A DNA stretch of 52,201 nucleotides from positions 1 to 52,201 of the forward strand of contig NZ_JACFYZ010000019.1 of assembly GCF_015712065.1 (NCBI RefSeq), in the 5' to 3' direction. Positions 17,143 through 25,573 of this stretch are shown here, piece by piece. The notes below the pieces were generated by a model. That model saw only the letters and a program-made list of their open reading frames with translations, had not been told where the DNA came from and did not search any database. This DNA comes from Ectopseudomonas chengduensis (lineage in GTDB: Bacteria; Pseudomonadota; Gammaproteobacteria; Pseudomonadales; Pseudomonadaceae). Position 1 is the first letter of the stretch. Every line of letters starts with the position of its first letter. The position numbers and the translations under genes were made by a program.

Positions 17143-17601
17143 GTGCCCAGATGCAACGATTCAAGGACGGCTCGAAACCAGCCGGAAGATCTGTTGGGAC
17201 GAATCAGACGGCATATGCCCTATCGGCACCAGTTGATGTACGAGTGGCCCTGCGTGGCCGGCTCTACATGCCTGGTGGTGCTGCTGGTATGGCAGCCCTT
17301 TCAACCGTCTGCATTGGCGGTGATGCTGTCCCAGCCTCAACCGAAGGCCCAGACGATGCAGCGCTCTTTGCAGGAGATCGACTCGAACTGCTATCAGGTT
17401 CACAGAGAAGATCTGAACGACCCGCACTGCGAAGACTGCAGCAAAGACACTGCCGCTACCGCGCGGCCTGACCCAGAGTTCGAGTTCAGCCGCTCTATTC
17501 TGACCTGCACAGACATACGCCGTGACTCGCTGCACGACAGCGACACGGACAGACCTGACAACATGATGATCGAAGTGATCAAGTCCAATCACTCCTTCTA
17601 G
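17143..17601 (+). CDS. Hypothetical protein with one hydrophobic segment
   Basis: The frame opens with GTG at 17143; GAGGAG stands 8 bases upstream, which supports translation. The 152-residue product has one hydrophobic segment (AGSTCLVVLLVWQPFQ, near residue 45) and a polar, acidic C-terminal half with Cys residues in CYQVHREDLNDPHCEDC. I recognise no family. A single-span membrane protein with a Cys-rich soluble domain is the simplest reading. It follows the DUF3509-like gene after 12 bases. It may be strain-specific. Confidence 0.45.
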   Translation: MPRCNDSRTARNQPEDLLGRIRRHMPYRHQLMYEWPCVAGSTCLVVLLVWQPFQPSALAVMLSQPQPKAQTMQRSLQEIDSNCYQVHREDLNDPHCEDCSKDTAATARPDPEFEFSRSILTCTDIRRDSLHDSDTDRPDNMMIEVIKSNHSF

Positions 17602-17732
17602 CCGCCCTTGAGGCACTCGGCTGGTATTTCCGGCCTTTATCCTACCTTCACTGTTTCCCGCATCCCGATTATCTGAGCGAATGATCGGGGTGGCTGTCGA
17701 CATGCATGGACCTTATTGAAAGGAGGCATGTC

Positions 17733-17957
17733 ATGCCGGATTCAGTCATTTACTTTTCCATTACAATTGCCGCCCTCATCGTTCTGCTACACCTGTGGGC
17801 GGTTATCAGTGTATTTCGTAGCGACAAGCATGTCGGGACGAAAACCCTTTGGGCCCTGCTTATCTGGATATTCCCGATTATCGGGCTGGTTATCTGGGGT
17901 ATTGCCGGCCCGCGTGGCCATGCTGATGGGCCAACTTCTCCTGAGCACAGCAAATGA
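17733..17957 (+). CDS. Phospholipase D-nuclease N-terminal (PLDc_N) small membrane protein
   Basis: The 74-residue protein has two membrane helices (SITIAALIVLLHLWAVISVF and LWALLIWIFPIIGLVIWGIA) joined by RSDKHVGTKT. This is the whole PLDc_N domain (PF13396), which in cardiolipin synthases precedes the catalytic domains but also occurs alone. The ATG at 17733 follows AAAGGAGG. Stand-alone PLDc_N proteins have no known enzymatic role; a membrane-stress role is only inferred from the neighbours. Confidence 0.8.
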   Translation: MPDSVIYFSITIAALIVLLHLWAVISVFRSDKHVGTKTLWALLIWIFPIIGLVIWGIAGPRGHADGPTSPEHSK

Positions 17958-18080
17958 TCGAAATGATCTTTTTTAATGCCTATAGGAAGTTACTCGGCGC
18001 GCGAGTTACGGCAAAGTAAAACCACCATTTGTTGGCGCTCGTGATTATTTTCTACAGTACTTATACAGCAAGGCATCAAT

Positions 18081-18410
18081 ATGTCAGAAGCGTATAACTA
18101 TCTCGATCACATTACCGCTTACAGCAGTTGTGCCAATGCCTGCGAGTGCTGTGCCTCGGTCTGCCTGAGCGAGGGCAATGCCGGGCATTATCGCTGCGTC
18201 GAGCGATGCCGTGATTGCGCCGACCTGTGCCGTCTGACGGCAACGCTGATGCTGCGCAACAGCCCCTATGTCGCGGTAGCCAGCCAGCTGTGCAGGATCG
18301 CCTGCCTGGCCTGCGCCGAGGAATGCGTGCAGCACGTCAGCGAGCATTGTCAGGAGTGTGCGCGAAGCTGCCAGGTGTGTGCAGAAGAGCCGTTACTGGA
18401 GCCAGCATGA
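18081..18410 (+). CDS. Four-helix bundle copper-binding protein (Csp / DUF326)
   Basis: The 109-residue protein has 17 cysteines arranged in repeating CxxxC and CxxC patterns along the helices: CANACECCASVC, CVERCRDCADLC, CRIACLACAEEC and CQECARSCQVC. This is the pattern of the copper storage protein (Csp) family, which fills a four-helix bundle with Cu(I). There is no signal peptide, which fits the cytosolic Csp3 type. A promoter-like pair (TTGTTG at 18029 and TACAGT near 18052) lies upstream but is weak evidence. The stop overlaps the start of a small basic ORF (ATGA). It probably buffers copper, which fits the copper oxidase cluster nearby. Confidence 0.82.
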   Translation: MSEAYNYLDHITAYSSCANACECCASVCLSEGNAGHYRCVERCRDCADLCRLTATLMLRNSPYVAVASQLCRIACLACAEECVQHVSEHCQECARSCQVCAEEPLLEPA

Positions 18411-18580
18411 AATCGGACAAAACCACGAGAACGCCAGTGGCGCGTTCCAGCGAGGCGCTACTGGACGACCCCGGTAACGAAGACCCCGGCTCGCAGCTCG
18501 ATGCGCCAGTGCCGCTGCGCCCATCGACCAGGACGCAGCGCAAGAAAAGACCCCGGCCCAGCGACGAAAAACCGTGCTAG
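18407..18580 (+). CDS. Small hypothetical basic protein
   Basis: The 57-residue frame begins at an ATG that overlaps the stop of the Csp gene (ATGA), which suggests translational coupling. It is low in hydrophobic residues and ends in a basic, proline-rich tail (TRTQRKKRPRPSDEKP). No family is recognised, and it looks intrinsically disordered. It ends 13 bases before the converging katE stop. Confidence 0.4.
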   Translation: MKSDKTTRTPVARSSEALLDDPGNEDPGSQLDAPVPLRPSTRTQRKKRPRPSDEKPC

Positions 18581-18593
18581 GCCGGACGTCGGT

Positions 18594-20732
18594 TCAGGCA
18601 GGAATGCTCTTGGCGCGCATCTCCCGCGCCCAGATACGATGTTGCTTCAGCGCAGTCTCGAAACGCATGTACAGCGGATCGAAGCTATCGCCGCACAGCA
18701 TGCCATCGTCCTCCTCCAGCCCCAGCATCGCCGCAAGCTGAGCGGCATCACCGCTGAGCGCCACAGGTTTGAGGTGCTTGTAGGCCTCCAGCAAGTAATG
18801 CTTGGCAACGCCATCGTCCTGCAGGGTCTTGAGCACGTACTCACCACCCGGCACGAACACCGCGTCGACGGTAATCGATGGCTCCGAAGCGAAGCTGCCA
18901 TCGGGCTGCATGGGCTGACCGTCGGAGTCCTTCAACGCCGCTGCGGAAGGCGCCAGGAGCTTGGCCACGGCACCGGCTGCTTCGAGCATCTTCTTCAGAC
19001 TGCCGACCTCGTCAGCCTTGCAGCCGGGGGTAAGCAGGATAGCCACGCGCCGTCCGCGAATATCGCCAGGCAGCAGATTCATCTGGCTCAGCGCCGGGGA
19101 ATCCTGGAGCTTGCCCTCCATAGGCGAGGTCGAGGTGCTGTCCAGATCGATACCCAGGTTCTCTGCTACGCGCAACGCCAACAGCGGATCGATGTGGGCG
19201 AGGATTTCCTTGACCTGGCGCTCGCGAATGTACAGACGCTCGACTTTCGACAGCTCGAAGCTGTAGGCATCGACGATATGCTGCTGCTCGGCCTCGCTCA
19301 TGCTGCGCCAGAACAGCGTGGCCTGAGAGAAGTGATCGGCGAAGCTGGCCGAGCGAACCCGCACCTTGTGCCCCTGCAGTGGCTCGGGATAAGAGCTGTA
19401 GCCACCCCCGCTGGGTGCTGGCGGTGTCTCGCGCGGCCAGTTGCCGTCGATCGAATTGGGCTCGTAAGAGGCGCGGCCGCGATTGATCTGCTGACGATGC
19501 GGCGCGTCACGCTGATTGTTGTGGAACGGACATAGCGGCCGATTGATCGGGATTTCGTTGAAATTGGGGCCGCCCAGACGCAGCAACTGGGTATCGGTGT
19601 AGGAAAACAGGCGCCCCTGCAGCAATGGGTCATTGCTGAAATCGATGCCAGGCACCACATGCCCGACGTGAAAGGCCGCCTGCTCGGTCTCGGCGAAAAA
19701 GTTGTCCGGGTTGCGATTGAGCACCATGCGCCCGACCACGCGCACCGGCACCAGCTCTTCGGGTACCAGCTTGGTCGGGTCGAGCAGGTCGAAACCAAAG
19801 CTCAGCGCGTCCTCCTCGTCCATCACCTGCAGGCCCAGCTCCCATTCCGGGTAAAGGCCGCGCTCGATATCTTCCCACAGGCCGCGTCGGTGAAAGTCCG
19901 GATCCTTGCCCGCGAGTTTCTGCGCCTCGTCCCATACCAGCGAGCAAACCCCGGCCTTGGGTCGCCAGTGAAACTTCACCAGCTTGCTCTGACCCTCGCC
20001 GTTGACCAGGCGAAAGCTGTGTACACCAAAGCCCTGCATCGAGCGATAGGCGATGGGAATGGCGCGGTCGGACATGGTCCACAGCACCATGTGCGCCGAT
20101 TCCGGGGTCAGCGAGACGAAGTCCCAGAAGGTGTCGTGGGCTGACGCGCCGGTGGGAATCTCGTTGTGCGGCTCGGGTTTGACCGCATGGACGAAGTCGG
20201 GGAACTTGATCGCATCCTGGATGAAGAACACCGGCATGTTGTTACCGACCAGGTCGAAGTTGCCCTCCTCGGTGTAGAACTTCACCGCGAAACCGCGCAC
20301 GTCACGCACGGTATCGGCCGAGCCGCGCGGCCCCTGCACGGTGGAAAAGCGCACGAACACCGGCGTGCGCTTGCCGGCTTCGCCGAGAAAAGCCGCGCAG
20401 GTCAGGTCGCTGGCCGGCGCGGTCACCTCGAAATAGCCATGCGCTGCCGCGCCTCGGGCATGCACCACGCGCTCGGGAATGCGCTCGTGATCGAAGTGGG
20501 TGATCTTCTCGCGCATGATGAAATCTTCCATCAGCGTCGGGCCACGTTCGCCGCCGCGCAGGCTGTTCTGGTTGTCGGCGATGCGCGTGCCGGTGTTGGT
20601 GGTCAGCGCCTCCCCGGTGGCGTCCTCGCGAAAGCGCTCGAGTTGTTCGAGCTTGGCGTTGCTGTTGCTGCGGTCGAGCGTATCGCTGCCCGCCATCTGG
20701 CTGTTTTCGGCGGTTTTCGGTTGCTTGCTCAT
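18594..20732 (-). CDS. katE: Catalase HPII (large-subunit, clade 2)
   Basis: The 712-residue length and layout match HPII: an N-terminal extension, the catalase barrel, and a C-terminal DJ-1/PfpI-like flavodoxin domain (from about residue 560, RRVAILLTPGCKADEV). The catalytic His is H91 in ERVVHARGAAAHG, the Asn is N164 in VGNNMPVFF, and the proximal haem Tyr is Y378 in RLFSYTDTQLLR. The offsets between them equal those of E. coli HPII. It destroys hydrogen peroxide in the cytosol, mostly in stationary phase. A GAAC-N17-TC site lies 108 bases upstream, which places it in the putative regulon. The gene converges with the Csp operon. Confidence 0.96.
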   Translation of the reverse strand: MSKQPKTAENSQMAGSDTLDRSNSNAKLEQLERFREDATGEALTTNTGTRIADNQNSLRGGERGPTLMEDFIMREKITHFDHERIPERVVHARGAAAHGYFEVTAPASDLTCAAFLGEAGKRTPVFVRFSTVQGPRGSADTVRDVRGFAVKFYTEEGNFDLVGNNMPVFFIQDAIKFPDFVHAVKPEPHNEIPTGASAHDTFWDFVSLTPESAHMVLWTMSDRAIPIAYRSMQGFGVHSFRLVNGEGQSKLVKFHWRPKAGVCSLVWDEAQKLAGKDPDFHRRGLWEDIERGLYPEWELGLQVMDEEDALSFGFDLLDPTKLVPEELVPVRVVGRMVLNRNPDNFFAETEQAAFHVGHVVPGIDFSNDPLLQGRLFSYTDTQLLRLGGPNFNEIPINRPLCPFHNNQRDAPHRQQINRGRASYEPNSIDGNWPRETPPAPSGGGYSSYPEPLQGHKVRVRSASFADHFSQATLFWRSMSEAEQQHIVDAYSFELSKVERLYIRERQVKEILAHIDPLLALRVAENLGIDLDSTSTSPMEGKLQDSPALSQMNLLPGDIRGRRVAILLTPGCKADEVGSLKKMLEAAGAVAKLLAPSAAALKDSDGQPMQPDGSFASEPSITVDAVFVPGGEYVLKTLQDDGVAKHYLLEAYKHLKPVALSGDAAQLAAMLGLEEDDGMLCGDSFDPLYMRFETALKQHRIWAREMRAKSIPA

Positions 20733-20839
20733 GGGCTACTCCTGGTTATTGGAGGCGTGCGTATCGCGCGCTCGGTTATTCAGTGGCCATGTCGAACATG
20801 GCGGCCACGCAAGCGACGGGAAAGTCGCTCCGGGTAGTT

Positions 20840-20867
20840 TTTGAGACGGGCTGCGGCTGTTCCGTTC
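20840..20867 (-). promoter_or_regulatory. ECF-sigma-like promoter, katE
   Basis: On the minus strand GAACGG, 17 bases, TCAAA, preceded by an AAAAATTCAGGTC stretch. It is divergent from the site at 20939-20966. Confidence 0.45.
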
Positions 20868-20938
20868 GACCTGAATTTTTCCCGAGAGACCGGTGATGGC
20901 GGGCCGTTGCGCTTGGCGTAGCGCGGCAAATTTGTCCT

Positions 20939-20966
20939 GAACTTCGTCCTGGCCTGGCCCTTCTAC
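20939..20966 (+). promoter_or_regulatory. ECF-sigma-like promoter, DUF4142 gene
   Basis: GAACTT, 17 bases, TCTAC, with the -10 end 34 bases before the ATG at 21000. The best match in the window to the AlgU consensus -35. Confidence 0.55.
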
Positions 20967-20999
20967 CCCTGTGAACGCACATCCCAGGAGGAATGCACC

Positions 21000-21524
21000 A
21001 TGCATCCATTGAAAACGCTGACCCTATTGGCCGCAGCAGCCTTCACCCTCTGCGCCGTCACCAGCCTGCAGGCTGCCAGCCAGACGGAATCGATAAGCAG
21101 CGAAGACTTCGTCGAAGAGGCATCGGCGAAAGGCGTAGCCGAGATCGAAACGGCCAAACTGGCCCTGGAGAAATCACAGAACGAGGCGGTCAAGGGCTTC
21201 GCGCAGATGATGATCGACGACCATCGTCGGGCGAATCAGCAGCTGGCCGAACTGGCCAAGAGCAAGGACCTGGAGGTCTCCGACGATGCCGAACTGATCA
21301 ACCAGGCCAAGGCCCTGGTGCTCAAACTGCGCAGCGAAGACAGCTTCGACAAGGCCTACATGAACAATCAGGTGGTCGCTCACCGCGAGACCATCGAGTT
21401 GTTCCGTCGCGCCGTGAATGTCGATGACGAGGAGCTCGCCAGCTTCGCCCGCGAGACGCTGCCCAAGCTGGAGCAGCATCTGCAACGCGCTGAGCAGTTG
21501 AACGGTCAGTTGCCGGAAGAATGA
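21000..21524 (+). CDS. Exported DUF4142 protein
   Basis: The 174-residue product starts with a signal peptide (MHPLKTLTLLAAAAFTLCAV, SLQAA cleavage). The mature part is helical and matches DUF4142: EDFVEEASAKGVAEIETAKL, then FAQMMIDDHRRANQQLAELA and a C-terminal LASFARETLPKLEQHLQRAE. DUF4142 proteins have a ferritin-like fold and are often found in periplasmic stress settings; catalytic or metal function has not been established. GGAGG stands 8 bases before the ATG. A strong promoter-like site lies just upstream. Confidence 0.85.
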   Translation: MHPLKTLTLLAAAAFTLCAVTSLQAASQTESISSEDFVEEASAKGVAEIETAKLALEKSQNEAVKGFAQMMIDDHRRANQQLAELAKSKDLEVSDDAELINQAKALVLKLRSEDSFDKAYMNNQVVAHRETIELFRRAVNVDDEELASFARETLPKLEQHLQRAEQLNGQLPEE

Positions 21525-21536
21525 TCGCTCGGCTTG

Positions 21537-21558
21537 CCGGGCTGCTGATGCAGCTCGG
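21537..21558. terminator. Hairpin between converging DUF4142 and cinA genes
   Basis: Arms CCGGGCTGC (21537-21545) and GCAGCTCGG (21550-21558) pair at 8 of 9 positions around TGAT. It lies between two converging genes and could act both ways. No T-run. Confidence 0.4.
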
Positions 21559-21572
21559 CAGCGCCTCGCCAA

Positions 21573-22055
21573 TCAGCCTTGACGCAGTCGTTCGTAGTAG
21601 TAAGGCAACTGCATCAGGGCGTAGCGTGCCGCTTGCTCACGTACCTGGTTGCGGCCTCCGCTGAACTTCACCGTTTCGCTGACGATGCCCTGGTGCTGCT
21701 CCAGGCGAATGGCACAGGCGATGCACTGCACGCCGTCCATCTCTCCCTCTGCCTCGGCCAGGCCAGTGTTGGCCAGCACGATATCGGCGTCGCTGCGCAG
21801 CAATGCGCCCAGTGCCATCTCCCGCGCTACCTCTTCGCTGGTCAGGCCGAAACGTTCGATGGTATCGGCGCTGACGCCAAGGCAGCGCTGCTTGGCCTGC
21901 GGCGAATAGGTGACGAACGCGCAATCGAGCACCTTGCCACTACCGGGCACATCCGCCACTAGCGAGCTGATCAGCCCCGCTGTGCAGGACTCGGCGGTGG
22001 CCAGGCGCAGTTTGTACTTGCTGAGAAAATTCACCACCTGTTCGACGTTTTGCAT
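21573..22055 (-). CDS. pncC: Nicotinamide-nucleotide amidase, CinA C-terminal family
   Basis: The 160-residue length and the motifs LATAESCTAGLISSLVADVPGS and SVVTYSPQAK-like FVTYSPQAKQRCLGV, ANTGLAEAEGE are those of the stand-alone CinA amidase domain (PncC). The Ser in AESCTAG is the nucleophile of the family. PncC deamidates nicotinamide mononucleotide to nicotinate mononucleotide and so recycles NAD. The final reading diverges from a housekeeping cinA by gene context, being between stress genes. A GAAC-N17-TC site stands 32 bases upstream and is divergent from the glgA site, sharing a 40-base region. Confidence 0.85.
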   Translation of the reverse strand: MQNVEQVVNFLSKYKLRLATAESCTAGLISSLVADVPGSGKVLDCAFVTYSPQAKQRCLGVSADTIERFGLTSEEVAREMALGALLRSDADIVLANTGLAEAEGEMDGVQCIACAIRLEQHQGIVSETVKFSGGRNQVREQAARYALMQLPYYYERLRQG

Positions 22056-22086
22056 TTGTCATTTCCTCGCAACGGTCTGATTGCTC

Positions 22087-22114
22087 TGTGAAAGCGGCCG
22101 AAAGGGCTGCGTTC
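22087..22114 (-). promoter_or_regulatory. ECF-sigma-like promoter, pncC
   Basis: On the minus strand GAACGC, 17 bases, TCACA, preceded by an AAAAAGTT run. It is divergent from the glgA site and 32 bases from the ATG. Confidence 0.5.
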
Positions 22115-22152
22115 AACTTTTTGCGGTGCCTTTGCCCAGTGAAAAAAAGGTC

Positions 22153-22180
22153 GAACCTTTGTTCGCTTCGCCCCGTCAGC
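22153..22180 (+). promoter_or_regulatory. ECF-sigma-like promoter, glgA operon
   Basis: GAACCT, 17 bases, TCAGC, preceded by a run of seven A's and GGTC. It lies 104 bases before the ATG at 22284 and would drive glgA-treZ-malQ-treY-glgX. Confidence 0.5.
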
Positions 22181-22283
22181 TCAAGGGTAAGGGGGAGATC
22201 GCGCAATCGTTCACCGCACTCCTCCACAGGTCCTCGCCCACAAGGCGAGTCGTCCTCAGGTCCAACCCCCTATGGAGAGAGAC

Positions 22284-23819
22284 ATGGCAAGCGCTGCAGC
22301 CTCCGCACACATCCAAGCCACACCCACCCTTTGCGCCGCAGCCAAGCCTCCCTTGCAGATGCACAGCGAGCATCCGCAGCGCAAGCGGGTGCTGTTCGTC
22401 ACCTCGGAGTTCGCTGATCTGATCAAGTGCGGCGGGCTCGGCGATGTCTCTGCCGCATTACCCCGCGCGCTGTCGCCGCAACACGACATTCGCCTGCTGA
22501 TCCCCGGCTACCGGCAAGTGGTGGAAAGCGGCCGACCGATCCGCATCGTCGGGCAGTTGCCTGGCCTGGCCGCGTTGCCACCTTGTCAGATCGGGCGTAT
22601 GGATCTGGCCGATGGATTGATCGTCTACGTATTGCTCAACCCGGCGCTGTACGAACGTGATGGCTCACCTTATGTCGATGATCAAGGCCGCGACTGGGCC
22701 GACAACCACATTCGCTTCGCCCGCCTTGGCCTGGCCGCCGCGGAAATCGCCACGGGGGATGCCGGCATCCAGTGGCGTCCGGAGCTGGTGCACGCCAATG
22801 ACTGGCCAGCCGCCATGGCGCCGGCCTACATGGCCTGGCGTCAAGCCAGTACGCCGTCCCTGCTGACCATCCATAACCTGGCCTATCAGGGCCTGTGCGA
22901 CATGCGCTGCGCCAGCGAGCTGGCGATACCGGAGTCAGCTTGCGACGTCGATGGCCTGGAGTTCTACGGCCAGTTGTCGTTTCTCAAGGCGGGTATCGCC
23001 TACGCGCAGCATGTAACCACCGTGAGCCGCCGCTATGCCCGTGAAATCACCACGCCGGAACAAGGTTGCGGCCTCGATGGCCTGTTGCGGGCCAAGGTGC
23101 AGATCGATCAGCTCAGCGGTATCGCCAATGGCATCGACGAAAGCTGGCACCCCGAGAGCGATCCGCACCTGCTGCAGGGTTTCAGCGCCGGCGACTGGGC
23201 GGGCAAGCGAGCCAACGCCGAGTATGTCCAGCAATGGCTGGGCCTCGATGACGACGGGCCGCTGTTCGCCGTGGTATCGCGTCTGGTGCAGCAGAAAGGT
23301 ATAGATCTGACCCTGCAGGTTGCCGAGCACATCGTCGCGCGTGGCGGCCGCATCGGTGTGATCGGCCAGGGCGAGCCGGCGCTGGAGGCCGCCATGGCGG
23401 AGCTGGGGCGACGCCATCCGGGGCGCATTGGCGTACATATTGGTTTCGATGAAAGCGATGCTAGGCGCCTGTATGCCGGTAGCGACTTCCTGCTCATGCC
23501 TTCGCGCTTCGAACCCTGTGGCCTGAGCCAGATGTACGCCCAGCGCTACGCCTCGCTACCCATCGCCCGTTGCACGGGCGGTCTGGCCGACACCATCGAG
23601 GATGGCGTCAACGGTTTTCTCTTCGACGCCCCCAGGGCCGACGCCTATCGCCAGGCCATCGACCGCGCGCTGCAGGTCTTCGACCATCCCGAACTGCTGG
23701 AAGCCATGCGCTGCCAGGCCATGAGCGCCCCGCTCTACTGGCGCCAGTCGGTACAACCGTATGACCGCCTTTTTCAACGTCTGCTGAGCCAGACCAATGC
23801 CCACCGAGCGCTGCGTTGA
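22284..23819 (+). CDS. glgA: Glycogen synthase (GT5)
   Basis: The 511-residue protein shows the GT5 signature FADLIKCGGLGDVSAALPRA near the start (usual KTGGL is KCGGL here) and the C-terminal SRFEPCGLSQMYAQRYASLP with the catalytic Glu. The ATG at 22284 has GGAGAG upstream; an ATG at 22272 would overlap it. GlgA elongates alpha-1,4 glucan from a nucleotide sugar. No glgC (ADP-glucose pyrophosphorylase) is in this window. The gene heads the rightward operon with treZ (TGATG overlap), malQ, treY and glgX. Confidence 0.92.
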   Translation: MASAAASAHIQATPTLCAAAKPPLQMHSEHPQRKRVLFVTSEFADLIKCGGLGDVSAALPRALSPQHDIRLLIPGYRQVVESGRPIRIVGQLPGLAALPPCQIGRMDLADGLIVYVLLNPALYERDGSPYVDDQGRDWADNHIRFARLGLAAAEIATGDAGIQWRPELVHANDWPAAMAPAYMAWRQASTPSLLTIHNLAYQGLCDMRCASELAIPESACDVDGLEFYGQLSFLKAGIAYAQHVTTVSRRYAREITTPEQGCGLDGLLRAKVQIDQLSGIANGIDESWHPESDPHLLQGFSAGDWAGKRANAEYVQQWLGLDDDGPLFAVVSRLVQQKGIDLTLQVAEHIVARGGRIGVIGQGEPALEAAMAELGRRHPGRIGVHIGFDESDARRLYAGSDFLLMPSRFEPCGLSQMYAQRYASLPIARCTGGLADTIEDGVNGFLFDAPRADAYRQAIDRALQVFDHPELLEAMRCQAMSAPLYWRQSVQPYDRLFQRLLSQTNAHRALR

Positions 23820-25573
23820 TGTACAGCCATGGAGCCCGGCCAATGGCCGATGGACGTGTGCGCTTCGCCCTCTGGGCCCCCAGCAGCAGCCAGGTGGAAC
23901 TGGAACTGCAGGACGGTGGCTTGCATCCGATGCAGGCGCAGGAGGAAGGCTGGTTCGTTGCGCTGATCGAGTGCCCGGCCGACACCGCCTATCGCTACCG
24001 TATCGACGGCCAGTGGCCAGTGCCGGACCCGGCCTCGCGCCGCCAGGTCGAGGACGTACATGGCTTCAGCCAGGTCATCGATCACTCGGCCTATATCTGG
24101 CATCACCGCGACTGGAACGGCCGGCCCTGGCACGAGACGGTGCTGTACGAGCTGCACGTCGGTCTGTTCGGTGGTTTCCAGCAGGTCATCGAGCACCTGC
24201 CGCACCTGGCCGATCTGGGCGTCACTGCCTTGCAGCTGATGCCGCTCAATGCCTTTTCCGGGACGCGCAACTGGGGCTATGACGGCGTGCTGCCGTTTGC
24301 CCCGGCCAACGCCTACGGCACGCCCGATGAACTCAAGCAACTGATCGACAGCGCCCATGCCTATGGCCTGATGGTGTTCGTCGATGTGGTCTACAACCAC
24401 TTCGGCCCTGACGGCAATTATCTGGGCGTGTACGCGCGGCAATTCTTCCACGAAGAGCGCATCACCCCATGGGGCGCAGCCATCGATTTCAGACGCCCAC
24501 AGGTGCGCGACTTCTTCTGCGAAAACGCGCTGATGTGGTTGCTGGACTATCGTGTCGACGGTTTGCGTCTGGACGCCGTGCACGCCATCGACGATGACGA
24601 CTTTCTCAAGGAGCTGGCGGCGCGGGTGCGCTCGGCGCTGCCGCAACAACGCCAGGTGCACCTGGTGCTGGAGAACGAGCACAACGCCGCGCACCTGCTA
24701 CGTGATGGCTTCGATGCGCAGTGGAACGACGACGGCCACAACACCCTGCATGCGCTGCTCACCTTCGAGAACGAAAGCTACTACGCCGACTACGCCCAGG
24801 CGCCAACGCGCAAGCTGGCCACCTGCCTGGAGCAGGGCTTCGTCTATCAGGGCCAGGCCAACCGGCACGGCCAGCCACGGGGCGAGCCCAGCGCCGATCT
24901 GCCGCCGCACGCCTTCGTATTGTTTCTGCAGAACCATGACCAGGTGGGCAACCGTGCCTTTGGCGAGCGCCTGACACTGCTGGCCGACGTTGACGCGCTG
25001 AAAGCCGCTACCGTGCTCCTGCTGCTGTGTCCGATGGTGCCGCTGCTGTTCATGGGGGAGGAATGGGGCAGCAAGCGGCCGTTTCTGTTCTTCACCGATT
25101 ACCACGACGAGCTGGCCAATGCCGTGCGCGAAGGCCGGCGCAACGAGTTCGCCGATTTTTCCCAGTTCAACTCGGCGCACAGCCGCGAGGCCATCGCCGA
25201 CCCCAATGCCGAGGCCAGCTTCCTGCGCTCGCAACCGGATCTGGCGCCGGCCCTGGAACCCGAGCAGCGCGAGTGGCTGGCCTTTTATCGCGGTTTGTTG
25301 CAGGTGCGCCACAGCCGCCTGCTGCAGGGTTTGCAGGAGGCACGCAGCCTCGGTGCGCAAGTGCTCGGCGACGGTGCCGTATTGGCGCGCTGGCGACTGG
25401 GTAACGGCCCGGCGCTGAGCATCGCCATCAACCTGGGCACCAGCGCCGTTTTCCTGCCTGCTGAGGCCATCCACGGCGAACGCCTGTACACCTTGCGTAT
25501 CGACGACGCCGACCTGCGCCAGGCGCAATTGCCGCCGCGCAGCGCCCTGGTCACCCTGGAGCCCGCCCGATGA
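23819..25573 (+). CDS. treZ: Malto-oligosyltrehalose trehalohydrolase
   Basis: The 584-residue length fits TreZ (GH13). Conserved regions: FVDVVYNHFGPDGNY, DGLRLDAVHAI with the nucleophile Asp near residue 252, LVLENEHN with the acid Glu near 284, and FLQNHDQVGNRA. The LENE.N and GPDGNY forms separate TreZ from branching enzymes. It releases free trehalose from the malto-oligosyl end made by TreY. The start overlaps the glgA stop (TGATG), and the stop overlaps the malQ start (ATGA), so the three are translationally coupled. Confidence 0.93.
   Translation: MYSHGARPMADGRVRFALWAPSSSQVELELQDGGLHPMQAQEEGWFVALIECPADTAYRYRIDGQWPVPDPASRRQVEDVHGFSQVIDHSAYIWHHRDWNGRPWHETVLYELHVGLFGGFQQVIEHLPHLADLGVTALQLMPLNAFSGTRNWGYDGVLPFAPANAYGTPDELKQLIDSAHAYGLMVFVDVVYNHFGPDGNYLGVYARQFFHEERITPWGAAIDFRRPQVRDFFCENALMWLLDYRVDGLRLDAVHAIDDDDFLKELAARVRSALPQQRQVHLVLENEHNAAHLLRDGFDAQWNDDGHNTLHALLTFENESYYADYAQAPTRKLATCLEQGFVYQGQANRHGQPRGEPSADLPPHAFVLFLQNHDQVGNRAFGERLTLLADVDALKAATVLLLLCPMVPLLFMGEEWGSKRPFLFFTDYHDELANAVREGRRNEFADFSQFNSAHSREAIADPNAEASFLRSQPDLAPALEPEQREWLAFYRGLLQVRHSRLLQGLQEARSLGAQVLGDGAVLARWRLGNGPALSIAINLGTSAVFLPAEAIHGERLYTLRIDDADLRQAQLPPRSALVTLEPAR

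Noticed and set aside
18029..18057. TTGTTG and TACAGT as a sigma-70 promoter for the Csp gene
   Set aside because: Spacing is about 18 and the match poor; mentioned only as a possibility.
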